Source of the DNA: CAVURS01 sp963795385
GTDB lineage: Bacteria; Actinomycetota; Actinomycetes; Actinomycetales; CAVURS01
Direction: 5' to 3'
NCBI GenBank assembly: GCA_963795385.1
Contig: CAWCHK010000003.1
Location: 496,001-560,000 of the forward strand
DNA length: 64,000 nucleotides
Shown here: positions 9,947 to 17,623 of the stretch, in pieces
Layout of the letters: each line of letters opens with the position of its first letter
Numbering within the stretch: position 1 is the first letter of the stretch
Program-made: the position numbers and the translations under genes
The notes under the pieces: model-generated
The model's input: the letters and a program-made list of their open reading frames with translations, nothing else
What the model was told of the DNA's origin: nothing
Database searches by the model: none

Positions 9947-12069
9947 CTCGGGGTCCGTGACGCCGGGTCGGTCGGGACCTCCGGCGCGGTCGGGTGCTCG
10001 CCCTCGGTCATCGAGCCGACCCCCGGCGCGCCGCGCCGCGTCGTACCGGACCGGACCGCGATGGACTGCTGCTTGAGGTGCTCGGTCGAGCTCAGCTGCC
10101 ACGGCACGCTGGCCACCATCACCCCGGGGGTGAACAGGAGCCGCCCCTTCAGCCGCAGGGCGCTCTGGTTGTGCAGCAGCTGCTCCCACCAGTGACCGAC
10201 GATGTACTCCGGGATGTAGACCATGACGACGTCGCGGGGATTGCCGCGGCGGATCGACTTCACGTACTCCAGGATCGGCCGGGTCACCTCGCGGTACGGC
10301 GAGTCGAGGATCTTCAACGGGATCGGGAGGTCCCGGCGGCTCCACTCCGCCTGCAGCGCCTGGGTGGCGTCCGGCTCCACGTTGACCGTCACCGCCTCCA
10401 GGATCGAGGGCCGGGTCGCGCGCGCGTAGACCAGCGCGCGCAGGGTCGGCTTGTGGATCTTGGACACCAGGACTATGGCGTGGACCCGGCTGGGCAGGAT
10501 GCTCTCGTCGACCGTCTCGTCCGGCTCGAGCTCCCTCTGCACCCGGGCGTAGTGCTTGCGGATCCCGCGCATCATGACGAAAAGGACTGCCATTGCTGCG
10601 ATCGCGATCCAGGCACCCTTGGCGAACTTCGTGATCAGGACGACCACCAGGACCGTGCCGGACATGACGGCGCCGAGAGCGTTGATGGCCCGGCTACGCA
10701 TCATCCGGCCCCGGGCCCGGCGGTCGGCCTCGGACTTCAGGTGCCGGTTCCAGTGCCGGATCATGCCGATCTGGCTCGTGGTGAACGACACGAAGACACC
10801 CACGATGTAGAGCTGGATCAGCCGGGTCGGCTGCGCGTTGAAGGCGACGATGAGGACGATGGCCGCGCCGGCCAGGATGACGATGCCGTTGCTGAACGCG
10901 AGCCGGTCTCCGCGGGTGTGCAGCTGCCGGGGCAGGAAGCCGTCGCGGGCGAGGATCGAGGCGAGGACGGGGAAGCCGTTGAACGCCGTGTTGGCCGCGA
11001 GGATCAGGATGATGCCGGTGGCGGCGATGGTGAAGTAGAAGGCCGGCGAGAAGTTCGAGAAGACCGAGTGGGACAGCTGGCCGATCACCGTCTGCTGGTC
11101 GTAGGTCCCTCCGTTGGGCAGCCGGGCCTGCCCGGACCCGGTCTGGACCAGGGCCTTGCCACCGACGCTCAGCCGCTTCATGTCGGTGTCCGGGTCGACG
11201 TAGCGCAGGTGCGCCAGGTTGGCCAGGGTGATGATGCCGATCAGCATCGTGACCGAGAGCGACCCCATCAGGAGCAGCGTCGTCGCGGCGTTCTTGCTCT
11301 TGGGCTTGCGGAAGGCGGGGACGCCGTTGCTGATCGCCTCGACACCGGTCAGGGCCGCGCAGCCCGAGGAGAAGGTCCGCAGGATGAGGAACGCGCCGAG
11401 GGCACTGCCCAGGCCGTGGGCGAAGTTGTGGTCGGTCGCGATCGAGAACTTCGCGCTGTCGACCGGCGGCAGATGGCCGAACGCCTCCCGGGCCAGCCCC
11501 CACGCGACCATCCCGATGATCGACACCATGAAGCAGTACGTCGGCACCGCGAAGGTGCTGCCGGACTCGCGGATCCCGCGGAGGTTGACGGCCATCAGCA
11601 CGACGACCAGAGCCGTTGCCACGACTGACTCGTGGCCGTTGATGACGGGTAGCGCCGAGGTGGCGTTCTGGACGCCGGAGGACACCGAGACCGCGACGGT
11701 GAGGACGTAGTCGACGAGCAGCGCGCTGGCCACGGTCAGGCCGGCGAACGACCCGATGTTCGTCGTCGCGACCTCGTAGTCACCGCCGCCCGAGGGATAC
11801 GCGTGGACGTTCTGCCGGTACGACGCGACGATCGTCAACATGACGACGGCGACGGCTATCCCGACCTTCCACGAGAAGGCGTAGGCCGACAGGCCGGCCA
11901 CCGAGAGGGTGATGAAGATCTCGTCGGGTGCGTAGGCCACGGACGAGAGGGCGTCGCTCGCGAATACCGGCAGGGCGATGCGTTTGGGCAGGAGGGTGTC
12001 GCCGAGCTTGTCGTTGGTGAACGGCTGCCCGACGAGCAGGCGCTTCAGGACACGTCCAGCGGTCGACAC
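9943..12069 (-). CDS. KimA-like APC-superfamily potassium permease
   Basis: About 708 aa. An APC-type core of about 12 membrane segments is followed by a cytosolic C-terminal domain of about 200 residues. Sequence I recall from Bacillus subtilis KimA (YdaO, a K+/H+ symporter) matches closely at ASDALSSVAYAP, SYRQNVHAYPSGGGDY, LLVDYVLTVAVSVSSG, FSSGCAALTGVEAISNGVPAF, RGDRLAFSNGI and LLHNQSALRLKGRL. These genes are often annotated only as amino acid permeases. The next operon encodes two RCK/TrkA proteins, which supports potassium as substrate. The GTG at 12069 is chosen because TAGCAT lies eight bases upstream and the residues after it align with the KimA N-terminus; the longer frame begins at a TTG. 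The downstream methyltransferase overlaps its stop. Confidence 0.85.
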   Translation of the reverse strand: MSTAGRVLKRLLVGQPFTNDKLGDTLLPKRIALPVFASDALSSVAYAPDEIFITLSVAGLSAYAFSWKVGIAVAVVMLTIVASYRQNVHAYPSGGGDYEVATTNIGSFAGLTVASALLVDYVLTVAVSVSSGVQNATSALPVINGHESVVATALVVVLMAVNLRGIRESGSTFAVPTYCFMVSIIGMVAWGLAREAFGHLPPVDSAKFSIATDHNFAHGLGSALGAFLILRTFSSGCAALTGVEAISNGVPAFRKPKSKNAATTLLLMGSLSVTMLIGIITLANLAHLRYVDPDTDMKRLSVGGKALVQTGSGQARLPNGGTYDQQTVIGQLSHSVFSNFSPAFYFTIAATGIILILAANTAFNGFPVLASILARDGFLPRQLHTRGDRLAFSNGIVILAGAAIVLIVAFNAQPTRLIQLYIVGVFVSFTTSQIGMIRHWNRHLKSEADRRARGRMMRSRAINALGAVMSGTVLVVVLITKFAKGAWIAIAAMAVLFVMMRGIRKHYARVQRELEPDETVDESILPSRVHAIVLVSKIHKPTLRALVYARATRPSILEAVTVNVEPDATQALQAEWSRRDLPIPLKILDSPYREVTRPILEYVKSIRRGNPRDVVMVYIPEYIVGHWWEQLLHNQSALRLKGRLLFTPGVMVASVPWQLSSTEHLKQQSIAVRSGTTRRGAPGVGSMTEGEHPTAPEVPTDPASRTPS

Positions 12070-12077
12070 GAACAGCC

Positions 12078-12083
12078 ATGCTA
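12078..12083 (-). promoter_or_regulatory. Putative -10 element of the KimA-like gene
   Basis: TAGCAT on the minus strand, eight bases before the GTG at 12069. It supports this start over the upstream TTG. Confidence 0.4.
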
Positions 12084-12127
12084 GGGGTCCGCGAGGCCTA
12101 TGTTGGTCCGGTGTAGCGTCTGCGCCT

Positions 12128-12150
12128 GCACCGGGGACCGCCTCCGGTGC
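12128..12150. promoter_or_regulatory. Inverted repeat between the KimA-like gene and ceoB
   Basis: Perfect 7-bp arms GCACCGG and CCGGTGC separated by nine bases. It sits in the divergent region, 33 bases before ceoB. It could be an operator shared by the potassium genes or a hairpin in the ceoB leader; sequence alone does not decide. Confidence 0.4.
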
Positions 12151-12182
12151 GGCGGACAACCTCGTGGAGCGGAAGGCCGGCT

Positions 12183-12845
12183 GTGCACTTCGTGATCATG
12201 GGCTGCGGTCGAGTCGGTTCGAGCCTGGCGATCAGCCTCGAGGGCCGCGGCCACGAGGTCGCCGTCATCGACCAGGACGGCGCGGCGTTCCGGCGGCTGA
12301 GGTCCACCTTCGAGGGCCGCACGGTCCAGGGGGTCGGCTTCGACCGCGACACCCTCCGTGAGGCCGGCATCGAGCGGGCGTACGCGTTCGCCGCGGTCAG
12401 CAGCGGCGACAACTCCAACATCCTGGCCGCCCGGGTGGCCCGCGAGACGTTCGGGGTCGAGAACGTCGTGGCCCGGATCTACGACCCGGGGCGGGCCGAG
12501 GTCTACCAGCGGCTGGGCATCCCCACCGTCGCAACGGTGCGCTGGACCTCCGACCAGATGATCCGCCGGCTGCTCCCGAGCGGCGCCACGCCGGACCACC
12601 AGGACCCCAGCGGCCGCGTCGTGGTCGCGGAGGTCCAGGTCAGCGAGGCCTGGGTCGGCGAGCGGATCAGCCGTCTCGAGGGCGACTCCGGCGCCCGTGT
12701 CGCCTACCTGACCCGGCTCGGGGAAGGCCTGCTGCCGGTGGCCGAGACGGTCTACCAGGACGGCGACCTCGTGCACGTCCTGAGCTACGGCGACGACCTC
12801 GACCGGGTGAGCCAGGTCCTCGGCGCACCTCCGTCGGCGCACTGA
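12183..12845 (+). CDS. ceoB: TrkA/RCK family potassium-uptake regulatory protein (CeoB-like)
   Basis: 220 aa. It carries a Rossmann RCK-N domain with GCGRVG at residues 7-12 and the acidic residue in VAVIDQDG that binds the ribose of NAD(H), then an RCK-C domain with the VVVAEVQVSEAWVGERISRLE segment. Proteins of this type gate potassium channels or transporters from the cytosolic side in response to nucleotides. The GTG start has GGAAGG six bases upstream. It is followed after 75 bases by ceoC and is divergent from the KimA-like permease. There is no TrkH/KtrB pore gene in the window. Confidence 0.9.
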   Translation: MHFVIMGCGRVGSSLAISLEGRGHEVAVIDQDGAAFRRLRSTFEGRTVQGVGFDRDTLREAGIERAYAFAAVSSGDNSNILAARVARETFGVENVVARIYDPGRAEVYQRLGIPTVATVRWTSDQMIRRLLPSGATPDHQDPSGRVVVAEVQVSEAWVGERISRLEGDSGARVAYLTRLGEGLLPVAETVYQDGDLVHVLSYGDDLDRVSQVLGAPPSAH

Positions 12846-12920
12846 GCCGGCCGACCCAACCCGACCAGCCCAGGACATCAGATGACTGTTGCACCCACCG
12901 CCGTGCGAAGGAGCGACCCC

Positions 12921-13604
12921 ATGCGGGTCGTCATCACGGGCGCCGGGAGCGTGGGCCGCTCGATCGCCCGTGAGCTGATCGAGAACGGCCACACCGTCCT
13001 CCTCGTCGACCGCGCCCCCGAGGTCGTGCAGCGCTCGAACGTCGACGGGGCGCAATGGCTTCTGGCCGACGCCTGTGAGATCGCCGCCCTGCACGAGGCC
13101 GGGCTCGAGCACGCCGACGTCGTGGTCGCCGCGACCGGTGACGACAAGGCCAACCTGGTCGTGTCGTTGCTGGCCAAGACCGAGTTCGGTGTACCCAGGA
13201 CGGTCGCCCGGGTCAACAACCCGAAGAACGAGTGGATGTTCGACGAGGCCTGGGGCGTCGACGTCGCGGTTTCCACCCCCCGACTGATGACGGCGCTGAT
13301 CGAGGAGGCCGTCTCGGTCGGCGATCTGGTGCGCATCTTCCAGTTCCAGCAGGGCCACGCGACCATGGTCGGCCTGACCCTGCCGGACGCCTCGCCCTAC
13401 GTCGGCCGCCGGGTCGGGGACGTCGCCTGGCCGGCAGACACGGTGCTGGTCAGCATCATCCGCGAGGACCGGCCGATCGCACCGAGCCCCGACGACGCCC
13501 TCGAGGCGCACGACGAGCTGCTGATCCTGACCGTGCCCGAGTCCGAGGACTCGCTGGAGGAGCTGCTCGCGCCGAACGAGCACGGCAGCGGCGCCGGCGC
13601 CTGA
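12921..13604 (+). CDS. ceoC: TrkA/RCK family potassium-uptake regulatory protein (CeoC-like)
   Basis: 227 aa, the second RCK protein, paralogous to CeoB. The Rossmann motif GAGSVG is at residues 7-12, with VVAATGDDKANL in the nucleotide-binding half, and it ends with an acidic RCK-C domain. The ATG at 12921 is preferred over the in-frame ATG at 12882 because AAGGAG lies seven bases upstream and the nucleotide-binding strand then begins at residue 2, as in CeoB. The two probably form a hetero-octameric ring, known for related RCK proteins. Convergent with the DUF3159 gene, nine bases apart. Confidence 0.9.
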   Translation: MRVVITGAGSVGRSIARELIENGHTVLLVDRAPEVVQRSNVDGAQWLLADACEIAALHEAGLEHADVVVAATGDDKANLVVSLLAKTEFGVPRTVARVNNPKNEWMFDEAWGVDVAVSTPRLMTALIEEAVSVGDLVRIFQFQQGHATMVGLTLPDASPYVGRRVGDVAWPADTVLVSIIREDRPIAPSPDDALEAHDELLILTVPESEDSLEELLAPNEHGSGAGA

Positions 13605-13613
13605 GGGCGGCGC

Positions 13614-14312
13614 TCACGTCTCCGCGAGGGGCGCCTGGTCCGGGGCGTCCTCCTGCGCCGGCGGACGGGCCGACGGCTGCAGCGGCGTGTGGCCGCGGAC
13701 CAGGATCAGGCCCATCACCCCCACCCCGGCCAGGTAGAGCGGCCAGGACAGCACGATCTTGGCCACGCCCAGCGCCGCGACCTGGTCAGCCCAGTAGAGC
13801 GGGAGCATGATCGCGACCCGGATGACGTAGAGACCGACCAGGACCAGCGTCAGGCGCTGGCAGAGCCGGACGATGCCGCGGTCCCGGTGCCAGGCCAGCG
13901 GGTCCTCCGGGTCCTCGGCCGCGCCGACGACGAAGCCGAGCAACGGCCAGCGCAGCAGCACCGAGAGCAGCGTCAGCGTTCCGGCGCCGGCGCTGTAGAG
14001 GATCCCGGGCAGGAACGCGTCCTGCGCGCGACCGCTGCGATGCACGAAGTACGCCGCGATGGCGACCGCCAGGATGCTGCTGAGCACGAAGCGCACGGTC
14101 TGCCGTTGGGCCAGTCGCAGGGCCAGGAGCACGGCAACCGAGGCGACGGTGACCCAGACGGCGGTGCGGAAGTCGTGGCCGACGGTCCAGGCGATGACGA
14201 AGACGACGGTCGGCGCGGCGGCCTCGAGCGAGCCCCGGGGGCCGCCCAGCTGCTGGGAGAGCCGGCTGCGGACCAGCTCCTCGACGGTGACCGGCGGACC
14301 GGCCTCACTCAC
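13614..14312 (-). CDS. DUF3159 membrane protein
   Basis: 232 aa with about six hydrophobic segments, the first near residue 33 (PTVVFVIAWTVGHDF) and the last near residue 205. The PTVVFVIAWT start and ILYSAGAGTLTLLSVLLRWPLLGFVVG region are typical of actinobacterial DUF3159 proteins, which have no established function. The start overlaps the end of the OB-fold gene by eight bases, indicating translational coupling. The equivalent M. tuberculosis gene by order is Rv2693c. Confidence 0.85.
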   Translation of the reverse strand: MSEAGPPVTVEELVRSRLSQQLGGPRGSLEAAAPTVVFVIAWTVGHDFRTAVWVTVASVAVLLALRLAQRQTVRFVLSSILAVAIAAYFVHRSGRAQDAFLPGILYSAGAGTLTLLSVLLRWPLLGFVVGAAEDPEDPLAWHRDRGIVRLCQRLTLVLVGLYVIRVAIMLPLYWADQVAALGVAKIVLSWPLYLAGVGVMGLILVRGHTPLQPSARPPAQEDAPDQAPLAET

Positions 14313-14691
14313 CGGCTGCGGCGGGCAACAGCTCGTACGACGGGTTGAAGACCACCGGCTTGCCGTCCCTGCGGGCGACCCGGCCGGTGATCCGCAGCCG
14401 TCGGCCGGGCTCGATGCCCGGGATCTGCCGGCGGCCCAGCCACACGACCGTCAGGATGCCGCTGCCGTCGTACAGCTCGCCCACCAGGGCCGGGACGTTG
14501 GCCCGGGGCCGAAGGGTGACCGTCCGTAGGGTGCCGCAGACCACGGCGGCCCGGCGCTCGGGCAGCTCCTTGACCGGGCAGCCACCCATCTTGCCGCTGA
14601 CGACCTGCAGGTCCTCGGCCTCCAGCTCGGCTTCACTGCTGACCAGGCCCTTGAGCTTGCGCCGTAGGTAGCCCGGCTCTCCGTCCGTCAT
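14305..14691 (-). CDS. OB-fold nucleic-acid-binding domain protein
   Basis: 128 aa. After an N-terminal helical part (YLRRKLKGLVSSEAELEAEDL) comes an OB-fold barrel: AAVVCGTLRTVTLRP, VGELYDGSGILTVVWLGRRQIPGIEPGRRLRITGRVARRDGKPVVFNPSYEL. This is the actinobacterial OB-fold protein that precedes DUF3159 (Rv2694c by gene order). Its ligand is presumed to be nucleic acid from the fold only. The frame also has a GTG at 14694, but TACCCT lies six bases before the ATG at 14691, so the ATG is the leaderless start. Confidence 0.85.
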   Translation of the reverse strand: MTDGEPGYLRRKLKGLVSSEAELEAEDLQVVSGKMGGCPVKELPERRAAVVCGTLRTVTLRPRANVPALVGELYDGSGILTVVWLGRRQIPGIEPGRRLRITGRVARRDGKPVVFNPSYELLPAAAGE

Positions 14692-14697
14692 CACACC

Positions 14698-14703
14698 AGG
14701 GTA
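14698..14703 (-). promoter_or_regulatory. Putative -10 element of the OB-fold/DUF3159 operon
   Basis: TACCCT on the minus strand, six bases before the ATG at 14691. Confidence 0.45.
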
Positions 14704-14730
14704 AAGGCCAACGGCCTCCCCGCTATGCCC

Positions 14731-15573
14731 TCAGCGGATCTCGGTGATCTCGGGTCCGCGCTCGAACGGGTTGAGGTCGCCGGACGAGGGCGCGGCGGGC
14801 GTCCCGTCCGCGTCCGCGCCCGCCGGGGCACCGTCGCCCACCTCGACCCCCTCGGGGAGCTCGGGCAGCTTCAGCGGCAGGAGCTCGCGCGGAGCCATCG
14901 CGTCCCCGCCGCGCACGACGACCAGGGAGCGGACGAGGGCCTCGATCGGACCGGCGTGCTCCGGATCGACCGCCGCACCCGTGAAGACGGCGCGCAGGAA
15001 CCACCGCGGGCCGTCCACGCCGACGAACCGGGCCGGCTGGAAGCCCGGCCGGCCGTCCGGCCCCTGGCCGGGCACGCGGGCCAGCAGCTCGCGGCCGAAC
15101 GACCCCTCGACCTGGTCGGCCGTGCCGCCCTGCTGGGTGATCCCCGCGGCGATCTCGGCCCGGACCTCGTCCCAGATGCCCTCCCTGCGGGGGGCGGCGA
15201 ACGCCTGGACCTGCACCGCGGACTCCCCGATCAGGACCGTCACGCCGACGACCTGCTGGCCGTCCTCCTCGTTGAGCTCCAGCCGCAGCTCCATGTCGTC
15301 CACCGGAGCGACCAGCAGGGCCCCGAGGTCGAGCATCGCGGAGGTGTCACCGACCTCGCTGTCGTCGAACGGTCCGCCGGCGCGGGCCTGGGCCGCCGCC
15401 TGCGCAGCTGCCCGGCGCTCGCCCAGTGCGGGTCGGGCGGCGACCGCCTCGCTCTCGCTGTCCTCGCCGCCCTCGCTGTCCTGGCCGCGGGGCGACTCGC
15501 CGGCCAGCTCGGCGCTCTCGTCGGCACCGTCGTCCGCGCCGGCGTTGGCACCACGTCGTTTGAACAAGCTCAC
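14731..15573 (-). CDS. DUF3710 protein
   Basis: 280 aa. The first ~70 residues are acidic and low-complexity after a basic MSLFKRRG start. The folded part (about residues 80-245) contains LDLGALLVAPV, ELRLELNEEDGQQVVGVTVLIGES, GIWDEVRAEIAAGI and ARFVGVDGPRWFLRAVFTG, which is characteristic of DUF3710, an actinobacterial family of unknown function always found beside dut. The tail is again acidic. Its ATG overlaps the dut stop by four bases, so the two are translated as a pair. Confidence 0.88.
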   Translation of the reverse strand: MSLFKRRGANAGADDGADESAELAGESPRGQDSEGGEDSESEAVAARPALGERRAAAQAAAQARAGGPFDDSEVGDTSAMLDLGALLVAPVDDMELRLELNEEDGQQVVGVTVLIGESAVQVQAFAAPRREGIWDEVRAEIAAGITQQGGTADQVEGSFGRELLARVPGQGPDGRPGFQPARFVGVDGPRWFLRAVFTGAAVDPEHAGPIEALVRSLVVVRGGDAMAPRELLPLKLPELPEGVEVGDGAPAGADADGTPAAPSSGDLNPFERGPEITEIR

Positions 15574-16094
15574 TGCCCGCCTCCTGCGGTCGAGATCTGG
15601 TCCGAAGCCTGGTCCGGGCTTCTGCTGCCGGCTGCCGGCCCGGCGAAGCCACCGGTCGAGCCGTGCCCGCCGGCCCCGCGATCGGAGCCGGGGAGGTGCT
15701 CGACCTCCACGAAGTCTGCGCGCTCGACCCGCTGGATCACGAGCTGGGCGATCCGGTCACCGCGCCGGACGAGCATCTGCTCGGTCGCATCGGTGTTGAT
15801 CAGCGTCACCTTGACCTCCCCGCGGTACCCGGCATCGACCGTTCCCGGGCCGTTCAGCGTCGTGACGCCGTGCCGAGCGGCCAACCCCGAACGCGGGTGC
15901 ACGAAGGCGGCGTACCCGTCGGGCAGCGCGATCGCGATCCCGGTCGGCACGCTGGCCCTGGCACCCGGCGCGAGCAGGACGTCCTCCCTCGCCACCAGGT
16001 CCGCGCCCGCGTCACCGGGATGCGCGTAGACCGGCAAGGGGAGATCCGGGTCGAGACGTTGCACGAGCAGCGGGATGGTCCCGTCGATGGTCAC
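15570..16094 (-). CDS. dut: dUTP diphosphatase
   Basis: 174 aa, trimeric-type dUTPase. It hydrolyses dUTP to dUMP and diphosphate, keeping uracil out of DNA and feeding dTMP synthesis. All five motifs are present: HPGDAGADL, PRSGLA, GTVDAGYRGEV (uracil-binding Tyr), RGDRIAQLV and RGAGGHGSTGGF, with His where most enzymes have Phe in motif 5. The C-terminus is extended by about 18 polar residues. The GTG at 16094 is chosen because TAGGGT stands eight bases upstream; an ATG at 16121 is in frame but would overlap that promoter. Confidence 0.94.
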   Translation of the reverse strand: MTIDGTIPLLVQRLDPDLPLPVYAHPGDAGADLVAREDVLLAPGARASVPTGIAIALPDGYAAFVHPRSGLAARHGVTTLNGPGTVDAGYRGEVKVTLINTDATEQMLVRRGDRIAQLVIQRVERADFVEVEHLPGSDRGAGGHGSTGGFAGPAAGSRSPDQASDQISTAGGGQ

Positions 16095-16102
16095 GACTGG
16101 CG

Positions 16103-16108
16103 ACCCTA
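16103..16108 (-). promoter_or_regulatory. Putative -10 element of dut-DUF3710
   Basis: TAGGGT on the minus strand, eight bases before the GTG at 16094. It is back to back with the CAGGAT -10 candidate of the DUF3093 gene at 16124-16129. Confidence 0.4.
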
Positions 16109-16135
16109 CTCGCCCGCCCATGCCAGGATTCGGAC

Positions 16136-16621
16136 ATGCCGACCACTCCGACGACGCCGGGCCGGCCGGCGGGGACCGCCTACCGCGAACGACTGACGCC
16201 GAGCCAGTTCTGGTGGTTCGCGGCCATCGCCATCGGGGCTTCGCTGGGGCTGGTGGCGCTGCCTCTGGCCGGCCAGCCCGGGCTCGTCTTCGGAGCCATG
16301 CTGGGGGCCGCCCTCGGCATCGCCGTCCTGGTCGTCACGTCGGCGCGGGTCGAGGTCGGGGACGGGACCCTGCGAGCCGGCCGGGCCGCCATGGAGCTGG
16401 CCCACGTCGGGACGGTGGAGCTGCTGGACGCCGAGCGGATGGCCGACCTGCGCGGGCGCGGTATCGACCCTCGGGCCTACCACTGCCAGCGGGCCTGGAT
16501 GCCGGCCGGGGTCAAGGTCCAGGTCGTCGACCCGGCGGACCCCACGCCGTACTGGCTGATCTCCTCGCGCCAGCCGGCCGCCCTCGCCGACGCACTCAAG
16601 CCCGGCCGTACGACGCACTGA
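16136..16621 (+). CDS. DUF3093 membrane protein
   Basis: 161 aa. YRERLTPSQFWWFAAIAIG opens the first of two close hydrophobic segments (about residues 23-45 and 49-67), followed by a cytosolic domain with VEVGDGTLRAGRAAMELAHVG and RAYHCQRAWMPAGVKVQVVDPADPTPYWLISSR. This matches the actinobacterial DUF3093 family beside dut; function unknown. CAGGAT six bases before the ATG indicates a leaderless start divergent from dut. Its last 17 bases, stop included, are duplicated immediately downstream. Confidence 0.88.
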   Translation: MPTTPTTPGRPAGTAYRERLTPSQFWWFAAIAIGASLGLVALPLAGQPGLVFGAMLGAALGIAVLVVTSARVEVGDGTLRAGRAAMELAHVGTVELLDAERMADLRGRGIDPRAYHCQRAWMPAGVKVQVVDPADPTPYWLISSRQPAALADALKPGRTTH

Positions 16622-16638
16622 GCCGTACGACGCACTGA
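16605..16638 (+). repeat. 17-bp direct duplication spanning a stop codon
   Basis: GCCGTACGACGCACTGA occurs at 16605-16621 and again at 16622-16638. The first copy is the 3' end of the DUF3093 gene; the second gives a second in-line stop. It runs straight into the terminator stem. Confidence 0.9.
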
Positions 16639-16673
16639 GCCGCTCGCCCGGTGGGACCGGTCGAGCGGCTCAG
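16635..16673. terminator. Bidirectional terminator between DUF3093 and DUF4193
   Basis: A perfect 12-bp stem (arms CTGAGCCGCTCG and CGAGCGGCTCAG) closes a 15-base loop. It lies between two convergent genes and would work for both. There is no T tract, as is usual in GC-rich actinobacteria. Confidence 0.75.
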
Positions 16674-16700
16674 AGTGACGAGCTGGGCCAGAGGGCGCGG

Positions 16701-17000
16701 TCAGGCCGCGCACTCCCGGCAGACCATCTGGCCGTTCTTCTCGGACGCCAGCTGGCTGCGGTGGTGGACCAGGAAGCAGCGCGAGCAGGTGAACTCGTCC
16801 GCCTGCCGTGGGAGCACCCGGACCGAGAGCTCCTCGTTGGAGAGGTCGGCACCGGGGAGCTCGAAGCCCTCGGCCTGCTCGGTCTCGTCGACATCGACGC
16901 TCGAGGCGCTCTTGTCGACCCGGCGAGCCTTGAGCTCCTCGAGGCTGTCCTCGGTCAGGTCGTCATCTGTCTTGCGTGGCGCGTCGTAGTCGGTCGCCAT
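16701..17000 (-). CDS. DUF4193 zinc-ribbon protein
   Basis: 99 aa. The acidic N-terminal half (DDDLTEDSLEELKARRVDK) leads to a C-terminal zinc ribbon with two CxxC pairs, CSRC and CREC, separated by about 20 residues including HHRSQL. This is the DUF4193 family, ubiquitous in actinobacteria with no assigned role. The ATG has a strong GGGAGGAAG ribosome-binding site, so unlike most neighbours it has a leader; the leader or upstream region carries two 14-bp direct repeats (17058-17094). Expressed from its own promoter and terminated at the stem at 16635-16673. Confidence 0.93.
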   Translation of the reverse strand: MATDYDAPRKTDDDLTEDSLEELKARRVDKSASSVDVDETEQAEGFELPGADLSNEELSVRVLPRQADEFTCSRCFLVHHRSQLASEKNGQMVCRECAA

Positions 17001-17057
17001 GGTTACTTCTTCCTCCCGACTGTCATGTCATCTGTTGCGGCGTTGTAACGCAGCAGG

Positions 17058-17094
17058 GCCCCGGTTTGTGCCCACGTCGAGCCCCGGATTGTGC
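17058..17094. promoter_or_regulatory. Pair of 14-bp direct repeats upstream of DUF4193
   Basis: GCCCCGGTTTGTGC (17058-17071) and GCCCCGGATTGTGC (17081-17094) differ at one base. Their starts are 23 bases apart, about two helical turns. The arrangement looks like a tandem binding site for a regulator; none is identified. Confidence 0.4.
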
Positions 17095-17158
17095 ACCATG
17101 CGTGACGCGTTGTCAGCCGCGGGGTCATGCGACACCCCGCGCGATGGCCGAACCGTGC

Positions 17159-17623
17159 TCAGGACTGCCCGTCGGCCGGTGGTCCGGTCGGCTCGTCACC
17201 CGGCTCGGCCAACTCGGAGAAGAGCGTCAGCTGCAGGCCCGCCGGCCCCTCGAGGCGGGCGTTCAGCGAGGCCCACGGGGTCTGCGCCGGTTCGGCCACG
17301 ACCTCGGCGCCGGCACCGCGAAGTCGTTCCAGCGCGACCCGGCTGTCGGGAACGCCGAACGCCACCCGGAGGGGGCCGGCCACCCGGCGTCCGACCTCCA
17401 CGTCGTCGATGTACGCGGCGTGGACCGGGTCCGTGATCTCCAGCGTCGCCCGTCCGGCGTCCAGGATGGTGACGTGGCCCCCGGCCGCCTCGTAGGCCGC
17501 GAGCTGCGGCAGGCCCAGCGCGTCTCGGTAGAACGCCAGGGCCGCGTCGTAGTCCTCGGCGGTCACCACGAGGCGCATCTCCTGTACGTACTCAGGCTCC
17601 GCGGCCCCCTCGAACTCGGGCAT
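17159..17623 (-). CDS. VOC superfamily (glyoxalase/bleomycin-resistance type) protein
   Basis: 154 aa made of two beta-alpha-beta-beta-beta units. The N-terminal half is MRLVVTAEDYDAALAFYRDALGLPQL, the C-terminal half LRVAFGVPDSRVALERLRGAGAEVV. The fold is clear, but the usual His/Glu metal ligands are not all obvious, so the enzyme activity cannot be stated. The start codon overlaps the suhB stop (ATGA), making it the third gene of a hemH-suhB-VOC transcript. Confidence 0.82.
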   Translation of the reverse strand: MPEFEGAAEPEYVQEMRLVVTAEDYDAALAFYRDALGLPQLAAYEAAGGHVTILDAGRATLEITDPVHAAYIDDVEVGRRVAGPLRVAFGVPDSRVALERLRGAGAEVVAEPAQTPWASLNARLEGPAGLQLTLFSELAEPGDEPTGPPADGQS

